Assembly: GCA_001297265.1 (NCBI GenBank)
Contig: LIHB01000033.1
Location: forward strand, 1-64,000
Source of the DNA: Mycosphaerella arachidis
Lineage: Eukaryota; Ascomycota; Dothideomycetes; Mycosphaerellales; Mycosphaerellaceae
DNA: 64,000 nt
Direction of reading: 5' to 3'
The notes under the pieces are model-generated. The model saw only the letters and a list, made by a program, of their open reading frames with translations, had not been told where the DNA came from and made no database searches. Both the position numbers and the translations under genes were made by a program. This document shows, one piece after another, positions 47,601-57,297 of the stretch (the first letter of the stretch is position 1; every line of letters starts with the position of its first letter).

Positions 47601-47914
47601 TCACGGGCTACGACTTCTTCTTCACGGAGTCGCAGGCGTATGTTGTGTGGAGCTTCTTCCAGCTACGCATGCCGGGTCATATCATTGAGCGTATGGAGAA
47701 AGGGGAGATTGAGTGGCTTGGAGACTCGATGGCGATGCGGTGTAGAGGGCATTTTGATCAGAGGCATGGGAGTGAGCCGCTGTTCAAAGCGGAGACGCAT
47801 GGTGAGCGGGTGGCCCATTGGGTGGAGAGGCATCAAGGGGTTATTGGGGTGGAGTTTGTGGTGAGGGCACTTGGCGTTTGTGTTAGGAGTAATGAATTGC
47901 ATGGCGGGCCCTAA
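44636..47914 (+). CDS. Large AT-hook protein, probably chromatin-associated
   Basis: Predicted 1092-aa protein in one exon from the ATG at 44636 (MARHSDVRTSQ). Residues 1-120 are basic and rich in SP/TP. They contain an AT-hook, RKVGRPRIH (GRP core at 52-54), followed by SPWRIKVTVEAEPRDG and RTTTVPLKG, a conserved block seen after AT-hooks in filamentous fungi. The middle is disordered with long Glu/Asp runs (about 475-560). An ordered C-terminal domain of about 180 residues starts near SIFSRLTSTFWSA-like sequence and includes LRERYGVIHDRFPWTMHHMR, GYDFFFTESQAYVVWSFFQ and MEKGEIEWLGDSMAMRCRGH. I do not recognise that domain. AT-hooks bind the minor groove of AT-rich DNA, so a nuclear role is likely. 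It is transcribed divergently from the Yen1-like resolvase. Confidence 0.75.
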   Translation: MARHSDVRTSQMPSSRASSPDPLEAPTSPVGRHSPDKRQSSMKRSPSPRKVGRPRIHATPSKSVILETPGAGDASPWRIKVTVEAEPRDGSPGKRITRTTTVPLKGGSDGVSKRSSSPTKRASPRKGTSAEGKKPVRKRKGTPIRDARPARPPPEVKTTPDVEEALKPPSHSPARRASGRLARLSGSPGSARFKRLSYAREELDQALQAAVAMSDDVPRCNPPGDKTVSMNEDFSMISVDSLQATKEHGISNSMRSVPGGEQSAATVSYMASSPPKPQYPDLSSKANMARYRLGQSAMAPYDSIRGNSSASTREVPSSQVKPSYKAQQQNRKMSNEEQWQRERDSVSRQIQSAPQEDVVVIEDEAEHDDEHGEGMVDEEDPPMNDGVVDEDLWQTEASREVEASMRDSRRSLPKHSRIPGHPQEREPQLQDLFADQPLRPARAKIPRTWRRSSGLDFEYVDSPAHEPVVENVEHTAERRNSTDGSGVLTPPETESDEDEGEQIQDAQEGDEDEEDQESDFEPDAEATRMHGSDVVAQEAHGPDVEAEHEDDVMSDGSVSPDGEDTGNFFAKNLPQVYGSQEPPKRRERPTRKPSMNLTELLNLDDANSPLKPATAGPRRPILNDSGEATGSSSSHKKPSLPQARRVDSAINNSSSLAESSSKPISSPLRKSLLRSSKMYASPNAAEKKGLRPELSPGMPANLGRPRSGFFEKDREEHAADSFEGKTSDQQQLLQEARAISRTHLQYIQDYAREYSNGQEMMMSDAEHRDHPRDKGKLPQVRPEDDFEESKEEYETDVHEPSKSYEERLNLESPGKVKVNFNDSQTTSLLAPTRRYPPLFDQPATPRQPVTQRQQVAQQDSPQTKTLVAKKPTTTTTTASAQNGIFSRLTSTFWSAITHPVAPVIDPQTQTQPQHKPESLEAHFPPSLRAQLRERYGVIHDRFPWTMHHMRTLHRMLNSLASGRSDTLISKSGTLPGPLARLANRYLTSVTGYDFFFTESQAYVVWSFFQLRMPGHIIERMEKGEIEWLGDSMAMRCRGHFDQRHGSEPLFKAETHGERVAHWVERHQGVIGVEFVVRALGVCVRSNELHGGP

Positions 47915-48619
47915 GGTGGACACGTGCCTTGGATAGCTGGAGTGGTGGATGTTATACTTTGGAAGTTGGACACGAGAGATGATGAACGATATGAAGACAT
48001 GGGTGTGTTTGGTTTGTGCGGATTGTTTAGGATACCCCCCAATGCTATCGAGTTCTTGTCCCAGCCACAAGGCCCTACCACGCGCGGGAGAGCACCGCAG
48101 ACTTCATCTAACCGCGCGGCTATCACACTATACAACACATGGACCGTGGGTGGCGCCCTCTAGACGACCTCGCAGCAGGTCGGAACTCTAGGTGGAGCTG
48201 TCATTTGGTATCAAGGTGCATCTTCAAGCGGCACCCACACTTCATAACACAGAGCGATACCAGCTGCTGTTGCCCAGCAGGCTCTTCTGTGATATCGTCT
48301 GGTAGCGCCGCAGACGCTGTGGCAACTTGTCTCCATGAATTGATTAGGCAGCGCGTATGACAACTCAGCAAAGCTTGCTACGAGTGTTGCAAGTCACAAA
48401 GGAGTGAGGTAGAGAGCACATACAGCGGCGTCGATGTCATGTGCTACCAAGCGACCATATCTTCACTGTTGCATCACTTCTACCTCTACACTACTTTCAC
48501 TGTCCTCGCCAGTCTCTTTCTGTGCTACTACTACTGATCAGCGACGAGACCAGCCTTCAAGACGATACTTGCGACTTCAACCTCACTACTTTCACTACAA
48601 CCACCACAATCACAACGAC
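47915..48619. other. Intergenic; promoter and leader of the SUR7/PalI gene
   Basis: No domain-bearing frame. The last 150 bp are rich in CT and CA stretches (ctactttcac, accaccacaatcac), typical of fungal leaders before a start codon. Confidence 0.45.
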
Positions 48620-49429
48620 ATGGCTGTGACACGAACGACACATTGGTACCCTACCCCCCGCTACCTCACACCCCCAACCACAAACTAACGCGCACACCCC
48701 AGGATCGGCGTCCTCTTCCTCTTCGTATCCTCAATCCTCCTCCTCCTGGTCACCATCTCCGCACCCATCATGAACCACGTCGGCTTCCTAAACGTCCGCC
48801 TCGCCAACGGCACCAAAGACCACCACTCTGTAATTTACTTCGGCACATTCGGCTACTGCACCTCCAACGCAGGGCAAGTACGATATACACCCGCAACTTC
48901 CCCTCCTACTGACAATCACTCCTCCAGCCCCGACGGCGAAGGCGATGTCTGCACGGGCCGACACATAGGCTACGAACCCGCCTGGCTCACCTCCAAGATC
49001 GAGGGTGCGCAAATGTCGTACCTCTCCGCCGGCACTTCCGACAGTCTCACCCGAGTGATGGTCCTGCATCCGATCGCTACAGGCGTGGCGTTCATTTCGT
49101 TCCTTGTCTCGTTGGGTGGGCACATGATCGGTGGTCTGGCTGGTGCTGCCGCGGGCGGGTTGGCGTGGATTTTGACGTTGATAGCGATGGCGATTGATTT
49201 TACGATCTTCAAGATTGTGAGGCATAATGTGAATTCTAATGAGAGGATGCGGAGTGAGGCGAGCTGGGGAAGTGCGATTTGGATGCTGGTTGCTGCGTTT
49301 ATATTGCTGGGGTTGGGGGCTGGGATTGTGCTTTTGACTTGTTTTGGGGCGAGGAGGGAGAGGGGTAGAAGGGAGAAGGAGAGGGCTACGACGGCGGGTG
49401 GGAGGAGGAAGAGTCGATTCTGGAGGTAG
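48620..49429 (+). CDS. SUR7/PalI-family plasma-membrane protein
   Basis: Predicted 232-aa tetraspan protein in three exons: 48620-48645, 48703-48873 and 48928-49429. Intron 1 (57 nt) has branch CTAAC. Intron 2 (54 nt) uses a GC donor, G|GCAAGT, with a CTGAC branch and CTCCAG acceptor. The join restores SNAGPDGEGDVCTGRHIGY, a family landmark. Because intron 2 is a multiple of three and lacks stops, its retention would insert 18 residues. Helix 1 is WIGVLFLFVSSILLLLVTIS. The extracellular loop carries VIYFGTFGYCTS and CTGRHIGYEPAWL (paired Cys). Three more helices follow, then a basic tail. Family members organise eisosome/MCC membrane domains (Sur7) or ambient-pH signalling (PalI/Rim9). The subfamily cannot be fixed by eye. 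Confidence 0.88.
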
Positions 49430-49511
49430 AGCTGATGATCCTAGGGAGCGTCGAGATGTCTTGCTTCTGTAGCAGAAGTGTTTCAGCACGACCACATCTC
49501 ACGTTCTGCTC

Positions 49512-50637
49512 CTAATGCGAGCTAGGCGGTGTACTGCTGAGCTGCTTTGCTATTTGCTTCGCCGTCACGTTATGCATACGAAATGTCGGATGCAGACTGT
49601 TTAACCAGAAGTACTCGTCGACAGCATGAGTGCAATTGTCGTACTTCGTATACCATGACGGTGTGCCGTTCTCATCTAAGCACATATTAGTCAAGGATTT
49701 CTCTCCATGGGACGCACATAGTACTTGCAAGCATCGCAGTATTCGGTGGTGTTCTTGTAGCGGCTGGTCTCTGGATAAGATTGGGGCTTGTCCAATACCT
49801 GCGTGAAGACTGCGTTCGTGTTGAAGACGAAAGTAGTAGCATCTTGATGGGTACTGCTCAGATTTCGAGCGATATGAGCGACCTTATTGTTCCAGGAGGC
49901 TATTGCCTTCTTCTCAATCGACTGCGCTGCGCTACCCGCTGCAATCGTCAGAGGCGATCTGTCTACCGGTGGCACGTTGAGGAGCAGGAAGTTCTTGGCT
50001 CCAGTTTGATATAGTTTGTCCTGATGATCATGTCAGTATATGTCATGGCCCTGGCTGCTTCGATACCTACCACAAGACTAACATACTCGACAATGACTTT
50101 CTCAAAGACGACTGAGCTGTTACTCCACTCACATGCGGTCCCAACATCGTTGATGCCGATAAAGATTGCGAAAAGGGTGTCCTTCGAGTGCCAGGCGAAG
50201 CTCTCGGGATGGGAAGCATAGACTGGTAGATACTCGTCATCGACTTGCTGCTTCACAGACAAGACTGTGGGTAAATACGGCGGGATCAAGGCACCGTCCA
50301 AAGTCGCGCCTCCATTGGCCAGGTTGATTGTCTTCACGAAGCTCTGGTTATATGTCGTTGTCATGAAGTCGATCCAGTTGGGACCGTTGGAAGAAGTGTA
50401 CCCTGGGTAAGCTGGATTGCCGCATGGATTGGCTTGTGATGGTTGTGTTCCGTTGACTGCAAACCCGGTGGTGGTGTAGCTGTCTCCAAATACGATCAAA
50501 TGAGATACACGGAACCAGCCAGGCCAGTATCCTGACTTTCTGCTGCCATAGTCAGACCTATCAGCTAGAGGCGAAGCCACACAGAATTCGCAGCTCGCGA
50601 GCAAGACAGCTACCAGTTGAAACATGGCGAAAGGCAT
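49512..50637 (-). CDS. Secreted GDSL (SGNH) esterase, CE16-like
   Basis: Predicted 338-aa secreted esterase in three exons: 50637-50083, 50020-49718 and 49670-49512. Introns are 62 nt (donor GTTAGT) and 47 nt (donor GTGCGT, acceptor GATGAG); all joins keep frame. The ATG at 50637 puts a signal peptide first (MPFAMFQLVAVLLASCEFCV then ASP). In-frame ATGs further upstream would bury it. SGNH blocks are FGDSYTTTGF (nucleophile Ser53), NLANGGATLD, FIGINDVGTACEW and near the end WLNSLHPTFRMH (catalytic His with Asp upstream). Family members of this fungal type are acetylesterases acting on plant-polysaccharide oligomers. Exact substrate is unknown. The gene is convergent with the SUR7/PalI gene, the stops being 83 bp apart. 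Confidence 0.87.
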
Positions 50638-52557
50638 GGGGCGAATTGGGAGGTGGTTCAGCATGCAGCGGAGTCCGGACACTAGGTAGCGCCGGAAGAA
50701 CTTGCGATAGTGTACAGTCTCAGGCTTATACCAAACAAGCACTACTATGGCACGCGACGTGTCGTTCGTCATGACATGCAGTGCTACGCGGTCTGTTAGT
50801 CGTTGTCGGATAGATTTGGAAGGTAAGAAGGACAACCCGGCATCCGGCATATATGTGCGTTATGTGGGGCATCCCGGTACATGATGCTCCGTGTTCAAAC
50901 TAATGCGGCAAGACGTCTGCTCTGCAGTCGTGTGGCCGCGATGTCAATGGAGCGAGTTCATGTCCTGCCGATGCTGTATGCCTGCTTCAGGAGCGAGGCT
51001 GATCCGGTGGGTGGTGAGGTGCGTTGCCCTCATCCACTGCCGTAGCTTGCACCATCATGAATGGTCTGCAAACTGTGGATCGGGGTCAGGTAGTTTCCTC
51101 GCGTCTCCGTGGACAGATCAACGGACCTTCTCCTCATACGTGACAGTGTTGATATCATAAAGTGATGATGGTCCAATGTCGAGCTTGAATATGGGCCTTT
51201 TTTCCAAGATACATGTCCCTGCACGGATATTCATCGCCCGGCTCATTCGGATGTTGTTAGAATCGCTCGCATCGATGGTGTCCTTCGATGTCTGCGCGTT
51301 ATTGAATCTCAGCATTTCTGGCCGTCTTTCTACTGGTCAAAGGTCTATCGGTGTGTGTCAATCAAGCGATTTTGATTACGAGCAGCTGCTCGAACGCTGT
51401 TATGTGACCGCCACGCGTTCTCAGTCCAGGACTGAGACATCTGACTTGTCTGTCAGAGAGCCTTAGGCCATTTCGATGCTGTCTGGTCGCGGCTGAAGAT
51501 GTCGATGACATGCTGCTGTGTCATCTTGGAGCTTCTGTGAGACCGAGGCCTAAGACTCGTTTCTTCAACGAGCGCTCTTCCATGATAAGCACTGGTAAAA
51601 CATTGTTGTCTTATACCTGCCTTACACTTATCGATAGCGTGGATCAAGCAGCTGTGGCCGATCCGGCGAACGGCACAGGTGGTCCGCCGCGATAGCCAAT
51701 ATCGTAAGACTATTACTTCTCCTTCAGCTGCTTCATCGTGCTGCGAAAACATGATCTCGTGAGAAAGCGTTGACGTCTCTCGACTATCCTGCGATCGAAA
51801 TGTCGGTCCACGTCTTCCCACGCCCTCTGTTCGGAAAGCGGTGAATTTGTGGCTTGCCGCATGACTCAGGCTGCAACGTCTGCGAGTCTCGTGCTGCAGC
51901 ACGCAGGAACAGGCGTGACAGCTGAGCAATCGTGCCAATGGACAATCGAAACCTGTTTGGTGGTGCAGCGAGTGCTGCGGATCTCGTCATTCCTGCCGCG
52001 AATGAACCGGCGGACGGCGTGGCCGGGTCATCGTGTGACTACGTCGGCCTGAGGCAGTGGATGAGTATTAGCCAGTTTCATCGTCGAGTGCTACACGGGA
52101 GAAAGCAGGCGATGTAGAGGGAGGAGTGTAGTGTGTAAATAGATGCTGAAACTCGAATAAGTAATAATAATCATAATAATACGAGTCGGAGAGTGATCCC
52201 TGTCGTGGTCGGCTTGGCAGAGCAAGAGTTGTTTGTTAGCAGAGCAGTTCGAGCAGCAGCAAGCAGCAGCGCAGTCGTCGTAGTCGGTTCGGTGTTGCAC
52301 ATCCCACAGCCCGACTCTTACGTCGCCCGCGCGAGCTGTGTTGTGTCACCAGAGAAAACGCGAATGAGGGAAAACTCGCATTGCAGCTTCATCCACGACA
52401 CATCTATCTACCACATTGCTCCCACCAGCACCAGCACCAGCGATTCTGAGACGCGTACGCTCGCTCCCAATGTGATGCGCTCGACCGGCTCGTCGTATAC
52501 CCTTAGACACCTAGCTCGGCAGCCACACCGTCTGCCGCTGTTGCTGTCTCGAGCATC
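50638..52557. other. Intergenic 1.9 kb; leader and promoter of the PDK1-like kinase
   Basis: No supported gene. Overlapping open frames on both strands near 51453-51938 have no motif. AT-rich short repeats (aataataataatcataataat at about 52158-52178) and a CAG-rich stretch (about 52250-52270) lie in the probable long kinase leader or promoter. Confidence 0.4.
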
Positions 52558-55289
52558 ATGAACGGCGACTTGAGCCTGTCGCAGTCACTGGGCGGCCTGC
52601 GCATTGCCAACCCGGACGACGACGATTCCGACGCCGTCACCTCACCCACCTCCCCGTCCTCCCCCAATGCACGACCACCGCCGCCATCTTCACATTCCTC
52701 CGGGAGCACCGTGACCGGTGCACGCAGCACGAACCTCCTCCCGACCCTCTCCCACGAGACCGAAAGCCAGGGATCAGGACTGGATTTTGATCCGGAGAGC
52801 TACAACCTGCAGGCCACCAATCCCTCTCCGCCGCCGCCCTCGCGATCACCCAATGTACAGCAGGCCGAATTTGGGGACAGACGGCTCAATCACCGCACGA
52901 GCATGCGCTTACCCCAGCAGGCTCAGCAGATTCCGCAAGCAGGCCAATACCAACCGCATCCTTCCAGCTACAATGCGCTCTATAGACAACCCAGTGTACA
53001 AGGACCAGGCTCGCGACCAATCAGCGGCATGTACACTCAGATGAACAACTCTTCGAGCTCAGGCATGTCCAGCCATTCACAGTATAGATATAAAGATGAT
53101 GGAGGCCCATCAGATGGTAATGTGGTAGGACTGGCGAGGAGCTGGTCAAGGGGCGCCAGGCAGCTGGTGGGCTCGATACCGCAAAGAGGAGACAGCAGGA
53201 CGTACAGGCAACCCGGGACACCGATGAGCGGTGGTAATGGTAACGGTCCTTTTCCGCCGCGGACCAGCTCCCGGAGAGGACGAGCACCTACAGGGAGCTC
53301 AACATCCACAAGTGGTCACGATAGTGCAGAACAGCCATACGCAGGATCAGCGCCAATACCAAGGTCAGCAGAGGATTGGCGGGAAAGAGGAGCCGCAATG
53401 GGGACACAACGAGAGGTCGATGCGTCAGGACAGACGCAATCTCGCACGGTGAAGAAGGGCGTCAAAGACTTCAACTTTGGCCGAACTTTGGGCGAGGGAT
53501 CGTATTCGACCGTGCTGGCAGCTACCGACAGGCAGAATCTGAAAGAATATGCCATCAAAGTCCTGGATAAGCGACACATCATCAAGGAGAAGAAGGTCAA
53601 ATACGTGAACATTGAAAGAGACACACTGAATCGACTCACAGAGCACCCGGGCATTGTGCGGCTATACTATACTTTCCAAGACGAACGATCGCTGTACTTT
53701 GTGCTGGACGTGGCATCAGGTGGAGAGCTGTTGGGTGTACTGAAGAAGATGGGGACCTTCGACGTGGAGTGCACGCGATTCTACAGCGCCGAGATTCTGG
53801 ACAGTATAGCATACATGCACAGCCGAGGCGTTATACATCGCGACCTGAAGCCGGAGAATGTACTCCTGGACAAGGACATGCACGTCAAGATCACAGATTT
53901 CGGCACTGCAAAGATACTCCCGGACCCGCGACCTGGCCAGGATAACACCGGAGCTTCATCGGGCCAGCCAACAGATGGAGCTGAAACAGACAGAGCTGTA
54001 TCCTTTGTGGGGACGGCCGAGTACGTCAGCCCAGAGCTGTTGCGTGATAAGAATGCATGCAAGGCATCTGATCTGTGGGCTTTTGGCTGCATCGTTTATC
54101 AGCTATTGGCGGGTCGTCCTCCATTCAAAGCTGCTAACGAATACCTCACATTTCAGAAGATCCTCGCGCTCGACTACACCTTTCCGGATGGATTTCCGGA
54201 CTTGGCGCGCGATCTTGTTGAGAGACTCCTGGTCCTGGAACCTGCGAACAGGTTGCCTATCGAACACATCAAAAATCATCGTTTCTTCGAAGATATACAA
54301 TGGGGCAAGTCACTGTGGAAGCAGAAAGCGCCCAGACTGAAGCCATACATGCCACCAGCCCCTGAGCCGATCAAGCTCAATGGCGGAGTCAAGAACAACG
54401 GTAGCAGCAACGCTCTGGCTAGTGCAGGAGCGGCGGCAGCCATGCAGACCGCGAGCACGGCACCACCACAGGCTCCAGCAAGAAGGCCGAACCTACAGAA
54501 CGTTACAGAACTGCCACCACCCAGTCAACTGGACATTGACTGGTCACCTGTCCTCACACACATCAATGAACGAATCCTGAAGCTGGGTAACTTGATTGTG
54601 ACAACAGCGTCTTTGGCGTCAAGCCCGAGTAGCAAGAATGGAGATCCGCAGACGTCATCGGAGAAACCCAAATTCTCCCGCTTCTTTAGCAGCAACACCA
54701 TGAAGAAGCGAGAGAGGCTCGTGTTAATCACATCAAGCGCGAGGCTTGTAGTCGCAGCGGCTGGCGGGAATGAGAAGAAGGCCAAACTCGAGATCAACCT
54801 CACTGCTAATGCTGCGACCTGCAAAAGTAGTATTGATGCCAAAGGACTGACATACTGGTCGATTGACACTGTAAGTACCGTTCACGCTGTGTGCGGGCAT
54901 TGTGCTAATATGACATACAGCGAGATAAGCACTACACATTCGAGGATCCGCGAGCTACAACATCTGACCCCGCCGGCAGCAGATACAGCACACAAGAGTG
55001 GCTTGACGCCGTGCAGCAAGCGCAAGAGGTAGCAATGGCAACCTCTGTCGCCAACAGCTATTCTGGAGAATCGATGCTGAACGACCTTAATGCATCGGCC
55101 GTCAGTAGTCCTGCGGATTCGATAGGTGGCGACGCAATATTGCCCATGAGCGGACCGAGCGCAGGCGAGAGACATAATCTACGCCACACATTACGCAAGA
55201 ACACCGACGACGAAAGCATCAAAGGCAAAGAGAAGCGACACCGCTTCAGCAAGAGGAACTCCAAGTCTGGTCTGGCCGCAGTCTTTTAG
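52558..55289 (+). CDS. PDK1/Pkh-type AGC protein kinase with C-terminal PH domain
   Basis: Predicted 893-aa kinase in two exons, 52558-54870 and 54921-55289. The 50-nt intron has donor GTAAGT and acceptor TACAG and splits the PH domain. The first 300 residues are disordered (Ser, Pro, Gln). The kinase domain (about 302-590) has glycine loop GRTLGEGSYSTV, Lys334 (YAIKVLDK), IHRDLKPEN (Asp429), ITDFGTAK (Asp447) and activation segment VSFVGTAEYVSPELL. The last block is the PDK1-type pattern. A PH_3-like domain (about 725-815) starts RERLVLITSSARLVVAA and resumes after the intron as RDKHYTFEDPRA. PDK1/Pkh/ksg1 kinases phosphorylate the activation loop of other AGC kinases (Ypk, Pkc, Sch9) and in yeast act downstream of sphingoid bases at eisosomes. 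It is the only candidate in the window for kinase-driven signalling. Confidence 0.93.
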
Positions 55290-57297
55290 GAATGATTTCA
55301 CCTTGGCACAGCTTGCTCTTTCGCATACTGCAACTCTTACATTCCAATACATCTCTATACAGCGTGCGCCCACTCCAGTGGCACGCGCAAGTACATTGTG
55401 TTCTTGGCGCGTGCTCCACGTCACGACGTTTACGAAATTACCCTAACGCAGCGAGTTTGTTCGATTCTTCTTAGAGCTGGAATGGCTTACGAATTGCTTT
55501 GGTTGCATCTAGCTTGGTGGAGATTGGTGCTATTGAGCAAGCGCGCGAGCAAGCGGGCGTTTGTCTTCTTCATCCATTTCAGGCTCATCGCGAGGGCCTC
55601 TTTGCTGCAACGTCTCGTTTGTCGGGCATTGCAAGCACGTTTGTTGGCTTTCGCTGGTGGAGTCCGGTACTGCTGCGGCAGGAGACTGAGATGGTTCGTT
55701 TGGGGGAGTGGCGGCCAGGTTTCTGATAGCATAGAAAATTGCCATATATGTACGTATAGCTGAAGACGAGGGGTTGGACAGCTCAACTATCTTCAGGTAC
55801 TGCAGAAGACCAAACAGCGCGCTTACGCCTCATGCAAGTCATGTTTTTCCATGCGTCGCTTGCGCATCCGTCGAGGTGAACGACAGCTTCTGCAGTGAGT
55901 GGCATGAAGTGGCACTGTCGCAACACACTTCTCATGAGCCCGCGTCCGGGTTATGGTGCCTACAGTAATAACCTCATCGTGATCGTCACCAGAGTGAGCA
56001 AAAGCTTACCAGCACTCCACTTCTGTGCTTTTTGGAGGTGAGGTCGATGAGTAGTGTGCTGTCAGCCAGGGATCAGGCGTCGTCGCTCTCTCCCCGACTT
56101 CTCAACAAAATCATCTGTCACATTTCTCCTTCTCATCATCACTGATCCCTCTTCTCGTCATCTTGCCATGGCTCTCCAGCTCCGCCGCCTTCGTGCAACA
56201 CACCGCTTCGCACGTGGTGCAACGTGAAGCTGCGTGCGCACGTCAAGCATCAGTTCTCATCCCTGGCAGCGTCGGCATCGATACGACAGGGGTAGAACTA
56301 GCACCAAGGCAAATGCAAATTGTTCTTCGTCCTGATTAGCACAGCAGCGACGTCTGGCCGTACGGTATCGTAAGCCGCGGGATGTCGTGACCGTCCTCGT
56401 CGCAATCTGCATCCTTCGGTGGACATTCCCCGGGCGCATATATCGAGAGCGAGACTCGTTCTGGAAATTGTACCGGAAGTTAACCGCTGCGTGGCGGTCC
56501 ACACACGTGCAGGTGTCGCATGGCGAGCCAAGAGATGTGATGCTGTCGGAACCAGCGACTTTCACGCTGACGACATGCCTATCGAGCACACACGCAGAAA
56601 CCATCCTTTGCGGCACGGAGGCGTCGTCACGGTCCATACCGGTTGACAGGCCCAGCGGGTCCTCAGGAGCTGCTGTTTGTGGAGAGTTCGCCTTGCTTCC
56701 TTCACATGTGCCTGCCGTTGGTGGCGGCTGTGAAAGTGGAGCTTCCAAACATCACTCGTCGCTGTTGTCGATGGACGCGCATGCAGCAGTGCCAAATGAG
56801 AATGAGAGGTCCGGTTGCACAGCGCTGGCCGTGGGGTCCTGCTGCCACTCACGGCCCTTGCGCGCACTACTAACAGCAGCACGCTGGTGCCGAAAGTACC
56901 ACAAGGCGTCTGATTGTGGACTCGAACACCTTCCGACGTGCGACGGGGCACCAATACAATTCCGCCATGCATGCGCTTTCGACCCGGAATCGGCAGACCT
57001 GGGCGCTGCAATGGCTGGGGTTCGATCGACGCTGGGCTCGCGTGTACACCGTAAGTCGGTCTCGATGGATGTTGTTGATCATACACCAAGCACTCAGGAC
57101 CCTCCTCACTTCTCGACCACTTCCCGCATCGATTTCTCACACGCTTGCTCAATCCCTTTTGGCGGAATGCCTCCGTCTTCTGCTTGACAATTCTCGCTAT
57201 ACCGTGTACATTTGCAAAAGCGCTATGCAAGCATCAAAGATCGCGCCTCACTGCACCCGATCATCAACATAATACCGTTCCGCGCACGTAATTTTGG
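55290..57297. other. Intergenic 2.0 kb; leader of the pseudokinase gene
   Basis: A 266-codon plus-strand frame (56387-57187) and a 222-codon minus-strand frame (56562-57230) overlap and show no domain. I read them as chance frames in GC-rich DNA. The proximal part probably holds the promoter and long leader of the kinase-like gene. Confidence 0.35.

Noticed and set aside
56387..57230. Opposing 266-codon (+) and 222-codon (-) open frames
   Set aside because: They overlap each other, have no motifs and lie in the leader region of the kinase-like gene; best read as chance frames in GC-rich DNA.
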